NCBI RefSeq assembly: GCF_026153295.1
Contig: NZ_CP110615.1
Span: 3,472,001 to 3,536,000 of the forward strand
Length of the DNA stretch: 64,000 bases
Direction of reading: 5' to 3'
From: Rhodococcus antarcticus
GTDB lineage: Bacteria; Actinomycetota; Actinomycetes; Mycobacteriales; Mycobacteriaceae
The translations under genes were made by a program, and so were the position numbers. The notes beneath the pieces are model-generated. The model made no database searches, was not told where the DNA came from, and worked only from the letters and a program-made list of their open reading frames with translations. Shown in pieces: positions 41,740 through 50,211 of this stretch (its first letter is position 1; each line of letters begins with the position of its first letter).

Positions 41740-42181
41740 TCAGGTGCTGCGCAGCAGCGATGCCGCGGCCGCGACCCATGACGACGGCGACGAGCGCGTC
41801 GAGCACCCGCCAGGCGCCGGGGCGGGCGAACAGGGGGCGGGCAAGCCGGGCGCCGAGGCCCAGGGCGGTGAACCGGAGCAGGCTACCGATCGCGGCACCG
41901 GCGCCGAACGGCCACCGCTGCGCCCCGTGGGTGGCGGCGACCGTGCCGAGCAGCACGACCGTGTCGAGGTAGACGTGGGGGTTGAGCCAGGTCAGCGCCG
42001 CAGCCGTGCCCAGCGTCGCCCGCAGCCCCGCGCCCGGTCCGGCAGCCGGGGTCAGCACACCGGGGCGCACCGTGCGGCGGGCGGCAAGGGCCGCGTAGCC
42101 GATCAGCTCGACCGCCCCGGCCACCCGCACCACGGCGAGCACGCCCAGGTGTCCACCGACGAGCGCTCCCGCCCTCGCCAC
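41740..42181 (-). pseudogene. LysE-family amino-acid exporter, N-terminus lost and frameshifted
   Basis: The frame encodes LysE/ArgO-like sequence (GYAALAARRTVRPG, AALTWLNPHVYLDTVVLLGT, LRFTALGLGARLARPLF), but the first 50-60 residues of the family are missing. After ALVAVVMG a one-base shift near 41777 changes an expected GVAAAASLLRST-stop (TGA at 41740-41742) into an Arg/Ser-rich extension. The gene is therefore damaged at both ends. Confidence 0.7.
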
Positions 42182-42301
42182 AGTGGGTAGGACCTCACAG
42201 AACGAGCCACCGAGCGTCGAGCTCGTCGCGCTGCGCGATCACCGCGCGGGTGGAGGCCGTAGCGTCGGGTCTCCCGCCGTCGCACGTGCTGGAGCCGTCC
42301 C

Positions 42302-43033
42302 ATGCCGGAGCCCCTGCCCACCGCCGAGGTCGACCGCGTCCTCGTCGTGGTCGCCCATCCCGACGACGCCGACTTCGGCGCCGCGGGCACCACGGCCACC
42401 TGGACGCGGGCGGGGGTGGAGGTGACCTACCTGCTGTGCACCTACGGCGACCAGGGTGGCTTCGACGACACCCCGCGCGAGCAGGTGCCCGCCATCCGGG
42501 AGGCCGAGCAGCGTGCGGCCGCCGCCGCGGTGGGAGTGTCCGACGTCCGCTTCCTCACCGGGTACCACGACGGGTCGTTGGACCCCACCCGCGAGCTGCA
42601 GCGCGACATCGTCCGGGTCATGCGCCAGGTGCGCCCGCGCCGGGTGCTGACGCAGAGCCCGGAACGCTGGTGGGACCGCATCGGTGCCTCCCACCCCGAC
42701 CACCTCGCCGCCGGGGAGGCCACGATCCGTGCGCTCTACCCCGCCGCCCGCAACCCGTTCGCCTACCCCGAGCTCCTCACGGACGAGGGCCTGGAGCCCT
42801 GGACGGTGGAGGAGGCCTGGCTCATGGCCGACGAGCGCGCCGACCACGCCGTCGACATCACCGACACCTTCGACGCCAAGCTCGCCGCCCTGCGCGCCCA
42901 CGCCAGCCAGACCGCCCACCTCGGCGACGACCTGGAGGAGAGGCTCCACTCGTGGGGCAGGAAGGTTGCGGAGGACGCCGGGATGGCGCCGGGGCGGCTG
43001 GCCGAGGTCTTCCGGGTGATCGCCACCGGGTGA
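42302..43033 (+). CDS. PIG-L-family deacetylase
   Basis: 243 residues from ATG 42302. Zinc-binding AHPDDADF near residues 17-24 and SHPDHLAAG near 130 define the LmbE/PIG-L family. Middle motif CTYGDQGGFDD and LTGYHDGS are conserved among actinobacterial members. It hydrolyses an N-acetylated sugar, as MshB or the mycothiol conjugate amidase does, but the residues that would separate these are not decisive. A stem-loop follows the stop. Confidence 0.88.
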   Translation: MPEPLPTAEVDRVLVVVAHPDDADFGAAGTTATWTRAGVEVTYLLCTYGDQGGFDDTPREQVPAIREAEQRAAAAAVGVSDVRFLTGYHDGSLDPTRELQRDIVRVMRQVRPRRVLTQSPERWWDRIGASHPDHLAAGEATIRALYPAARNPFAYPELLTDEGLEPWTVEEAWLMADERADHAVDITDTFDAKLAALRAHASQTAHLGDDLEERLHSWGRKVAEDAGMAPGRLAEVFRVIATG

Positions 43034-43035
43034 GA

Positions 43036-43071
43036 CGCCGCCGCACCGGCACCCCCCGCCGGACAGCGGCG
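43036..43071. terminator. Bidirectional terminator between PIG-L and flavohemoglobin genes
   Basis: Nested pairing CGCCGC...GCGGCG with inner CCGGC/GCCGG around a C-rich loop, placed between two convergent stops. Confidence 0.5.
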
Positions 43072-43092
43072 TGCTCGGGTGGGCGTGGTGGG

Positions 43093-44340
43093 TCAGCCCC
43101 CGGCGGCGGCCGGGGCGGCCCAGAGGTCGGGGCCGAAGACCTCGTAGCGGATGTGGTCCGCGGGGACGCCCCGGGCGAGCAGCGCGCCGCGGACCTGGCG
43201 CATGAACGGCAGCGGGCCGCAGGTGAACACGTGGACCCCGTCGGGCAGCGGCACGTCGGTGAGGTCCATCAGCCCGGTCCGGGCACGGTGGTCGTCGCGG
43301 TCCACGCTCTCGTACCAGGTGTAGCGGGTGAAGTCGTCGATCTGCCGGCCGGCGTGCAGCACCGTCTCGCGCAGCGCGTGGTCGGCCGCGGTGCGGTCGG
43401 CGTGGGCCACGATGACCGGGCGCTGGGGCTGGGTGCGCGCGATGTGCTCGACGATCGGGAGCACCGTGGTGATGCCGGCGCCGGCGGTGGCCAGCAGCAG
43501 CGGCGAGTCCGAGGACGGCACGACCAGGTCACCGGCCGGCGCGCTGACGTCGACCAGGTCCCCGACCCCGACCTGGTCGTGCAGGAACGACGAGACCCGG
43601 CCGTCCGGGTTCCCTCCCGTCCCGCGGACCTTGCGGACGGTGACCTGCAGACGGGTGCCGACAGCGGTCGAGGAGACGGTGTACTGGCGGGGCTGGCGGT
43701 CGCCGCCGGGCAGGTCCACGAACAGCGACACGTACTGCCCCGGCTCGATCTCCGGCACCGAGGCATCGTCGGCCGGCTCGAGGACCAGGGACACGACGTC
43801 GTCGGTCTCCTCGATCCGGCGCACCACCCGGTAGGGCCGGGTCGGGGTGGAGGGGTCGACGCCGGCGCGGGCGTAGAGGCGGGCCTCCTCGGCGATGAGC
43901 TGTGTCGCGAACAACCAGTAGACCTCGGCCCAGGCATCGGCCACGGCGGGGGTGACCGCGTCACCGAGGACCTCGGCGACCGCCGCGAGGAGGTGGTGGC
44001 CCACGATCGTGTACTGCTCGGGGCGGATGCCCAGGGACACGTGCTTGCCGGCGATGCGGGTCATGACGTGGTCGAAGGAGGGTGCGTCGGGGTCGATGAG
44101 CTGGACGGCGTAGGCCACCACGGAGGCGGCCAGGGCGCGGTTCTGCTCACCGGTGGCCTGGTTGGCCAGGTTGAACACCCGCAGCAGCTCCGGGTGCTCG
44201 GCCAGCATGCGCGGGTAGAACCGGGCGGTGACCTGCTCGGCGTGCTCCGCGACGACAGCGGCGGTCGCCGCGATCACCGCGGCGGAGCGGGCGGACAGCA
44301 GGCCGGTCGGGGCCGGGCGGGCGGGCAGGGTCGTCGTCAT
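43093..44340 (-). CDS. hmp: Flavohemoglobin (nitric oxide dioxygenase)
   Basis: 415 residues from ATG 44340 with GAGGAG upstream. Globin domain (1-145) with proximal His in GKHVSLGIRPEQYTIVGHHL; FAD-binding RQYTVSS near 215; NAD site TAGAGITTVLPI near 285; CGPLPFM and YEVFGP near the C-terminus. All three modules are complete. Detoxifies NO to nitrate using O2 and NAD(P)H. The residue length matches Hmp. A regulator is not adjacent. Confidence 0.93.
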   Translation of the reverse strand: MTTTLPARPAPTGLLSARSAAVIAATAAVVAEHAEQVTARFYPRMLAEHPELLRVFNLANQATGEQNRALAASVVAYAVQLIDPDAPSFDHVMTRIAGKHVSLGIRPEQYTIVGHHLLAAVAEVLGDAVTPAVADAWAEVYWLFATQLIAEEARLYARAGVDPSTPTRPYRVVRRIEETDDVVSLVLEPADDASVPEIEPGQYVSLFVDLPGGDRQPRQYTVSSTAVGTRLQVTVRKVRGTGGNPDGRVSSFLHDQVGVGDLVDVSAPAGDLVVPSSDSPLLLATAGAGITTVLPIVEHIARTQPQRPVIVAHADRTAADHALRETVLHAGRQIDDFTRYTWYESVDRDDHRARTGLMDLTDVPLPDGVHVFTCGPLPFMRQVRGALLARGVPADHIRYEVFGPDLWAAPAAAGG

Positions 44341-44462
44341 CGTCAGGGGTCTCCTCGTTGCTGCTCGGTGGTCGGGCACCCCAGGGTTGCGTGGCGGGGA
44401 GGGTGACGGACAGGGATGAAGGTCCCGACAATCGCCACGCCCGACCCCGGGGCCACGCGCGG

Positions 44463-45365
44463 TCAGGGCGCAGCGCGGAAGACGTCGGCCAGGGTGACCG
44501 TGCGCAGCGCGCGCTCGTGGATGATGTCGAGCAGCTGCGGGTAGGTGTGGGTCACCGCGGGGTGGTTCGCGTGCCCGATGACGATGTGCTGCGGCTTGAA
44601 CCACAGCCGGGCCTGCCCGAGGAGGAAGTCCTCGGTGATCACCGAGGAGTCGCTCAGGCTGCCCTCCCACAGGGTGATGGTGGGGTGGCCGAGATCGGCG
44701 GCGACCCGGTCGGTGCGGGCGTTGTGGTGGCCGTAGGGCGGGCGGAAGAAGGGCTCGGGCGCAGCGCCGTAGGTGGAGCGCAGGAAGGCGTCGTTGCGGG
44801 TGATCTGGTCGGTCAGGGCCGAGCTGCTGATGGTGGTGACGTCGGGGTGGGACCAGGTGTGGTTGGCCAGCAGGACCTGCCCGGAGTCGACGAGCGGGCG
44901 CAGCGCGGGGGCGTTGTCGGTCCACGACCGGTAGACGCCGTTGACGAAGAACGTCAGCCGGACCCCGCTGTCCGCGCAGAACTGGGTGTAGGCGGCGACG
45001 ACCTCGCTGCTGGTGCCGTCGTCAATGGTGAGCGCCAGGAGGTTGCCCTGCCCGGGCAGGGCGGTGATGACGCCCGTCGGTGCGGGCACCGCCGCGGGCA
45101 GGGGCGGGGTGGGGGAGGTCGGGGCAGAGGTGGTGGTCGTCGCGGTGGTGGAGGTCGGGGCAGGGGTGGGGGCCGGGCCGGTCGGGCCGGTGCCTGCGCT
45201 CGCGTCCGCGGCCACGTCAACCGGACGGTCGACCAGCTCGAGGCCCGCCCCGAGGGCGACCACGCCGGCAGCGAGACCGAGCAGGAGGCGGCGGCGGTCG
45301 AGAGCGCCCGGACCACGGCGGGGCGGGTGCGGGCGACGGGAGTGGTGCTGGCCGGGTGCGGTCAC
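44463..45365 (-). CDS. Exported polysaccharide deacetylase (NodB-type)
   Basis: 300 residues from GTG 45365. Signal/anchor LDRRRLLLGLAAGVVALGAG (about 22-44), a Thr/Pro/Ala spacer to 85, then the NodB domain: LLALTIDDGTSSEVV (Asp dyad), ANHTWSHPDVT (zinc His residues) and FFRPPYGHHNART. It should remove acetyl groups from peptidoglycan or another polymer in the wall. Second deacetylase of the window; smaller and more canonical than the one at 15.6 kb. Divergent from exonuclease III. Confidence 0.9.
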   Translation of the reverse strand: MTAPGQHHSRRPHPPRRGPGALDRRRLLLGLAAGVVALGAGLELVDRPVDVAADASAGTGPTGPAPTPAPTSTTATTTTSAPTSPTPPLPAAVPAPTGVITALPGQGNLLALTIDDGTSSEVVAAYTQFCADSGVRLTFFVNGVYRSWTDNAPALRPLVDSGQVLLANHTWSHPDVTTISSSALTDQITRNDAFLRSTYGAAPEPFFRPPYGHHNARTDRVAADLGHPTITLWEGSLSDSSVITEDFLLGQARLWFKPQHIVIGHANHPAVTHTYPQLLDIIHERALRTVTLADVFRAAP

Positions 45366-45462
45366 TCGGACGACGGTATCCCGTGCAGGGGTTCTCCCGC
45401 GTCGATCCGGCGCGCTCCGCCGTGGCGGCCCGGAGGCCTGACCCGCTGGGCATGATGGGCGC

Positions 45463-46278
45463 ATGCGCCTGGCCACCTGGAACGTGAACTCCGTGACCGC
45501 CCGCCTGCCCCGGCTGCTGGACTGGCTGGCGACCGCGCAGCCGGACGTGCTCTGCCTGCAGGAGACCAAGACCTCGGTAGTGGCCTTCCCCACCGCCGAG
45601 GTCGCGGCCCTGGGCTACGAGTCGGCCGTCGCCGGGCAGGGTCGGTGGAACGGGGTGGCCGTGCTCTCCCGGATCGGCCTCGCCGACATCGCCACGACCT
45701 TCGCCGGGGCGCCGAGCTGGGACGCCGACACCGCGGCCGACACCCTGTTCACCGACGGCGCGGGCATCGTCGAGGCCCGTGCGGTAGGTGCCACCTGCGG
45801 CCCGCTGCGGGTGTGGTCGCTGTACGTGCCCAACGGCCGCGAGCCCACGCACCCGCACTACGCCTACAAGCTCGCGTGGCTGGAGGCCTACCGCGCCGCG
45901 ATCGCCGACGAGGTGACCGCCGGCCCGTTCGTCGCGGTCGGGGACTACAACGTCGCCCCCACCGACGCCGACGTCTGGGACGTCGCGGCGTTCGCCGGCT
46001 CCACCCACGTGACGCCGGCCGAGCGTGACGCCCTGGCCGCGCTGCGCGAGCTGGGACTGAGCGACGTGCCGGCCCGGGCGCTGAAGAACGACGTCCCCTA
46101 CACCTACTGGGACTACCGGGGCGGGGCGTTCCACAAGAACCTGGGCATGCGGATCGACCTGGTCTACGCGAGCGCGCCCGCCGCCGCCGCCGTGACCGAC
46201 GCCTACGTGGACCGGGACGCCCGCAAGGGGACGGGCCCCTCGGACCACGCGCCGGTGGTCGTCGACCTGGATCTGTAG
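45463..46278 (+). CDS. xthA: Exodeoxyribonuclease III
   Basis: 271 residues from ATG 45463. Start MRLATWNVNSVTARLPRLLD, catalytic LQETKT near 38, GRWNGVAVLSR, GDYNVAPTDADVWD near 170, GMRIDLVYA and SDHAPVVVDLDL at the end: the complete AP endonuclease/exonuclease III signature. Repairs abasic sites in DNA. 30 bases before the thioesterase gene. Confidence 0.95.
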   Translation: MRLATWNVNSVTARLPRLLDWLATAQPDVLCLQETKTSVVAFPTAEVAALGYESAVAGQGRWNGVAVLSRIGLADIATTFAGAPSWDADTAADTLFTDGAGIVEARAVGATCGPLRVWSLYVPNGREPTHPHYAYKLAWLEAYRAAIADEVTAGPFVAVGDYNVAPTDADVWDVAAFAGSTHVTPAERDALAALRELGLSDVPARALKNDVPYTYWDYRGGAFHKNLGMRIDLVYASAPAAAAVTDAYVDRDARKGTGPSDHAPVVVDLDL

Positions 46279-46307
46279 CGCGGCGGCCCGGCCGTAGGGT
46301 CGGCGCC

Positions 46308-47093
46308 GTGGACGAGCCGGTCGTGATGGTGGACCCGCCCGGCCGGGGGCGGCTGCGCACCGAGCAGCGCCGGGTCCGCTCGGGCGACGCCGACGCCGAC
46401 CGCGTGCTCCGCCTGGACGGGGTGGCCCGGTACGCGCAGGACATCGCCTTCGACGACGTGCACGACGCGGCCGCGGGTGGCGACGAGGGCCTGTGGGTGC
46501 TGCGGCGCACCGTGATCGTGGTGCACCGGCTGCCGGTGTTCCACGACCCGGTGCAGGTGCGCACCTGGTGCTCGGGCATCGGCGCGCGGTGGTGCACCAA
46601 GCGGACCACCGTGAGCTCGGCCGGGGGCGCACGGGTGGAGGTGGAGGGCTTCTGGGTCACCGTGGACGCCGGGACCGGCCGCCCGGCCCCGCTCTCACCA
46701 CGGATGGTCGCGATCTTCGCCCCGTCGGCCGCCCCGGAGCCGCTGCGCTGGCGGCGCCTGCTGCCCGCCCGCCCCGGTGGCACGAGCGGTGCTGTGCGCC
46801 GACCGGTCCCGCTGCGCTCCACCGACGTCGACTGGATGGGTCACGTCAACAACGCGACGTGCTGGTCGGTGGTCGAGCAGGTGCTGCCGGGGCTGCGGGC
46901 CACGCCGGTGGAGGCCGTCCTGGAGCACGCCGGCCCCATCGCGGCGGACGACCAGCTGGAGGTTCTCGTGGAGCCGGCGGCCGGGGCCACCCTGGTGTGG
47001 TTCCTGGTCGGCGACACCGTGCGCGCGGTGGCCCGGGTGCGCCCGGTCGGACGAGAGGTGCCTCCGCTGCCGAGTGGCTCGACTACCGAGTGA
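46308..47093 (+). CDS. Acyl-ACP thioesterase-like protein
   Basis: 261 residues from GTG 46308. Tandem hot-dog fold: first half RRVRSGDADADRVLRLDGVA RYAQDIAFD and GLWVLRRTVIVVHR, second half RSTDVDWMGHVNNATCWSVV EQVLP with the Asp/Asn-His site. Matches PF01643-type bacterial acyl-ACP thioesterases, which release fatty acids from ACP. Physiological role unclear. Followed at 16 bases by a MarR gene. Confidence 0.85.
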   Translation: MDEPVVMVDPPGRGRLRTEQRRVRSGDADADRVLRLDGVARYAQDIAFDDVHDAAAGGDEGLWVLRRTVIVVHRLPVFHDPVQVRTWCSGIGARWCTKRTTVSSAGGARVEVEGFWVTVDAGTGRPAPLSPRMVAIFAPSAAPEPLRWRRLLPARPGGTSGAVRRPVPLRSTDVDWMGHVNNATCWSVVEQVLPGLRATPVEAVLEHAGPIAADDQLEVLVEPAAGATLVWFLVGDTVRAVARVRPVGREVPPLPSGSTTE

Positions 47094-47109
47094 TCGGTAC
47101 GGTCGTCCG

Positions 47110-47562
47110 GTGACGACGGCGGAGACGGACGCGGCCGAGGTGTCCCGTGCGCTGCGCGAGGTCACCCGCGCCGCCTCCGCTATCGACCACGCGCTCACCC
47201 GAGCGCTGCACCTGCGCCCGCTGGACTACGCCGCCCTGGGTCACGTGATGTCCGCCGTGCAGCCGCTGGGCCCCGCCGAGCTCGGGGTGCGGCTCGGCAT
47301 CTCCAGCGGCTCGGCCACCGAGCTCGTGGACCGGTTGGAGCACGCCGGGCACCTGCGACGGGAGCGGCACCCCGGCGACCGCCGCCGGATCGGCCTGCAC
47401 GCGACCGAGTCCGCCGTCGGGGAGGTGCTCGGCGCGCTGGGACCGGTGGTCGCCGGGCTCACCGAGGTGGCCGAGGCGCGCTCGCCCGCCGAGCGCTCCG
47501 TCATCGCCGCCTACCTCCGCGACGTCGCCGAGCGGATGCAGGCGTTCGCGGACGACCAGTGA
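47110..47562 (+). CDS. MarR-family regulator beside the heliorhodopsin
   Basis: 150 residues from GTG 47110. The wHTH is clear: LGPAELGVRLGISSGSATEL VDRLEHAGHL, then RRERHPGDRRRIGLHATES, the MarR wing (DxRR). A repressor or activator responding to small phenolics or redox state in the family. It is only 52 bases upstream of the heliorhodopsin on the same strand, so control of that gene is plausible. Confidence 0.88.
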   Translation: MTTAETDAAEVSRALREVTRAASAIDHALTRALHLRPLDYAALGHVMSAVQPLGPAELGVRLGISSGSATELVDRLEHAGHLRRERHPGDRRRIGLHATESAVGEVLGALGPVVAGLTEVAEARSPAERSVIAAYLRDVAERMQAFADDQ

Positions 47563-47614
47563 GCCACGCCCACCACGCTCCCCAGCCCCAGACCGCCCCA
47601 CCGAGAGGCCACCG

Positions 47615-48400
47615 ATGACCACCACCGCACCTGCGACCACCGTCGCCACCGGTGTCGACGACGCCCGCCTGGCCGGGCTGAGGCGGTGGAACACCGGCCT
47701 GACCGTGCTGCACGCCGCGCAGGCCGTCGCCGTCCTCGTGCTCGCCAGCAGCTTCGCGATCACCGTGACCTCGTCCTACCCCGCGGGCCCCCCGGGAACC
47801 GAGGTCCCCGCGGCGGCGCCGTTGTTCGACGTCCGCGTCGGGGTGGCGATCGCGGTGTTCCTGACCCTGGCCGCCCTGGACCACCTGATCACGGCGACCG
47901 TCGGTCGCAGTCGGTACGAGGCCGGACTCTGCAACGGCCGCAACATCTTCCGCTGGGTCGAGTACTCCGTGAGCGCCACGATCATGGTGCTGCTGATCTG
48001 CTTCTACGCCGGCATCACCGGCATCTCCGCCGTCATCGCCGTGGCGGGGGCCAACATCGCGATGGTCCTGTTCGGCTGGCTGCAGGAGGTGGCGAACCCC
48101 CCGGGGCGCACCACCACGACGATGCTGCCGTTCTGGTTCGGGTGCGTGGCCGGCGCGACACCGTGGGTGGTGCTGATCGTGAACTTCCTGGGCGCGGCGC
48201 AGATCCCGGGCTTCGTCTACGGCATCTTCGTGACGCTGTTCATCTTCTTCTCCAGCTTCGCGGTCAACCAGTGGCTGCAGTACCGACAGGTCGGCCGGTG
48301 GGCCAGCTACGCCCACGGCGAGAAGGTCTACCTGGTGCTCAGCCTGCTCGCGAAGTCCGCGCTGGCCTGGCAGATCTTCGCCGGCTCGCTCGCGGTCTGA
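47615..48400 (+). CDS. Heliorhodopsin
   Basis: 261 residues from ATG 47615; a CGAGAGG lies upstream. Seven hydrophobic helices. Diagnostic features of heliorhodopsins, not type-1 pumps: helix 3 NIFRWVEYSVSATIMVLLI with the Glu counterion (E116), MLPFWFGCVAGATPWVVLI in helix 5, and helix 7 EKVYLVLSLLAKSALAWQIF with the retinal-binding Lys (K247). The N-terminus faces the cytoplasm in this family. No known pump function; proposed as a light sensor or enzyme regulator. No retinal-synthesis gene (CrtE/B/I/Y, Blh) is in the window, so retinal must come from elsewhere. Confidence 0.94.
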   Translation: MTTTAPATTVATGVDDARLAGLRRWNTGLTVLHAAQAVAVLVLASSFAITVTSSYPAGPPGTEVPAAAPLFDVRVGVAIAVFLTLAALDHLITATVGRSRYEAGLCNGRNIFRWVEYSVSATIMVLLICFYAGITGISAVIAVAGANIAMVLFGWLQEVANPPGRTTTTMLPFWFGCVAGATPWVVLIVNFLGAAQIPGFVYGIFVTLFIFFSSFAVNQWLQYRQVGRWASYAHGEKVYLVLSLLAKSALAWQIFAGSLAV

Positions 48401-48420
48401 GCCGGGCGCCGGCGCGAGGA

Positions 48421-49101
48421 CTACCCGCGCAGCCCGTCGAGCAGCTCGGGGTAGCGCTCCAGGGTGGTGCGCAGCGACGTCGCCGGGTGGCCCGTGAGCC
48501 GCTGGACGGTGTCGGTCACGGGCGCCATCTCCCCGGAGGCCACCGCGGTGTACGTCGAGACCCAGCCGTCCACCTCGAACGGGGTGGCGTCGAGGTGGGC
48601 CCGGGAGGCGTAGGCCTGCGCAGGGGTCTCCCGCTCGTAGCGGACGCTGTGGCCGGAGAGCTCGGTCAGCGTGGCGGCCACCTCGTCGAGGGTGAGCGCC
48701 GCCGGTCCGGACAGGTCGTGGCGCTGCCCGTCGTGGGCGGTCGTCCCGTCGAGCAGCACGGTGGCCGCCACCTCGGCCACGTCGTCCACCGCCACCGCGG
48801 CGACCGCACCGTCGCCGGCCGGACCGCGGAGCACGCCGGGCTCGACGACGAAGGACGGCAGCACGTCCTGGTAGAACGCGTCGCGCAGCGCGGTCCAGCG
48901 CAGCCCCGAGGCCGCCAGGGCCGCCTCGGTGTGGAAGTGGTCGCGGCCGAAGGTGAACGTGCAGTCCGCGGGCGCACCCAGGAACGACGTGTAGACGACG
49001 CGCTGCACCCCGGCCGCGACGGCGGCGGACAGCGCGCGGGCGACGCGGGAGCCGATGCGGCCCGTGGACCCGGTGACGGCGATGGGGGGCGTGCCCGGCA
49101 C
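48421..49101 (-). CDS. NmrA-like NAD(P)-binding protein with internal deletion
   Basis: 226 residues from GTG 49101, against about 285-290 for intact relatives. The Rossmann start VTGSTGRIGSRVARAL runs directly into AVAAGVQRVVYTSFLGAP, so roughly 60-75 residues (strands 2-4 of the fold) are missing in frame. The remainder (FTFGRDHFHTEAALAASGLR WTALRDAFY, AVDDVAEVAATVLLDG) resembles QOR2-type quinone reductases. It can be translated but probably cannot bind NADP normally. Convergent with the heliorhodopsin gene. Confidence 0.72.
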   Translation of the reverse strand: MPGTPPIAVTGSTGRIGSRVARALSAAVAAGVQRVVYTSFLGAPADCTFTFGRDHFHTEAALAASGLRWTALRDAFYQDVLPSFVVEPGVLRGPAGDGAVAAVAVDDVAEVAATVLLDGTTAHDGQRHDLSGPAALTLDEVAATLTELSGHSVRYERETPAQAYASRAHLDATPFEVDGWVSTYTAVASGEMAPVTDTVQRLTGHPATSLRTTLERYPELLDGLRG

Positions 49102-49155
49102 AACCGCGGCGTGCGGCCCCTGCTTCCCGCACCGCGGGCCGCTAGCGTCAGCGGC

Positions 49156-50202
49156 ATGCGAGTCCTGCTCACCGGAGCGGCCGGGTTCATCGCCGGCCAC
49201 GTCAGCACCGCCCTGCACGACGCCGGCCACGAGGTGGTGGGGCTGGACGTCATGCTCCCGGTGGCCCACGGGGTGGACGCGCCCACGCCCGCCGGGATCG
49301 AGCGGGTGGACGTGCGCGACGCGGACGCGCTGACCGCGGTGCTCGCGGGCGTGGACGTCGTGTGCCACCAGGCGGCCATGGTCGGGGCGGGGGTGGACGC
49401 CGCGGACGCGCCGCTGTTCGCGGGTCACAACGACCTCGGCACCGCCGTGCTGCTGGCCGCGATGGCGGAGGCTCGAGTACGGCGGCTGGTGCTGGCCAGC
49501 TCGATGGTCGTCTACGGCTCCGGCCGCTACACCTGCCCCACCCACGGCACCGTCGAGCCCGCCCCGCGCACGACCGCGGACCTCGACGCCGGCGTCTTCG
49601 ACTCCACCTGCCCGCACTGCGAGCGCCGGGTGGAGTGGGCCCTGGTCGACGAGGACGCCCCGCTGCGCCCCCGCAGCACCTACGCCGCCAGCAAGCTCGC
49701 GCAGGAGCACTACGCCCTGGCGTGGACCCTGGCCACCGGCGGTTCGGTCACCGCGCTGCGCTACCACAACGTGTACGGCGAGCACATGCCCCGGGACACC
49801 CCGTACTCCGGGGTCGCGGCCATCTTCCGGTCATCGCTGGAGGCGGGACAGGCACCGCGGGTGTTCGAGGACGGCGGTCAGGTGCGCGACTTCGTGCACG
49901 TCCGCGACGTCGCCCGGGTCAACCGGCTCGCGGTCGAGGCCGCGCTGGGCGGGTTCACCCCCCTCAACGTCTGCTCGGGCGTCCCGGTGACCATCGGTGC
50001 CGTCGCCGCGACCCTGGCCCGCGCGCACGGGGGCGCCGAGCCGGTGGTGACCGGTCAGTACCGCTCCGGGGACGTGCGGCACGTGGTGGCCGACCCCGCC
50101 CGCGCGGCATCGGTGCTCGGCTTCCGGGCGTCCGTCGGCCCCGAGGAGGGGATCACGGCGTTCGCCGACGCCCCGCTGCGCGCCGTCCCCGCCCGCGCCT
50201 GA
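49156..50202 (+). CDS. NAD-dependent sugar epimerase/dehydratase
   Basis: 348 residues from ATG 49156. Rossmann MRVLLTGAAGFIAGHVSTAL, catalytic SSMVVYGSG and YAASKLAQEHY (Ser/Tyr/Lys), and RDFVHVRDVARVNRLAVEA near 240. Between them a cysteine insertion (YTCPTHG ... STCPHCERR) forms a zinc-ribbon-like element not found in GalE. Probably acts on a nucleotide sugar for surface glycans, in keeping with the glycosyltransferases a few kb downstream. Confidence 0.9.
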   Translation: MRVLLTGAAGFIAGHVSTALHDAGHEVVGLDVMLPVAHGVDAPTPAGIERVDVRDADALTAVLAGVDVVCHQAAMVGAGVDAADAPLFAGHNDLGTAVLLAAMAEARVRRLVLASSMVVYGSGRYTCPTHGTVEPAPRTTADLDAGVFDSTCPHCERRVEWALVDEDAPLRPRSTYAASKLAQEHYALAWTLATGGSVTALRYHNVYGEHMPRDTPYSGVAAIFRSSLEAGQAPRVFEDGGQVRDFVHVRDVARVNRLAVEAALGGFTPLNVCSGVPVTIGAVAATLARAHGGAEPVVTGQYRSGDVRHVVADPARAASVLGFRASVGPEEGITAFADAPLRAVPARA

Positions 50203-50211
50203 GAGCCCCGG

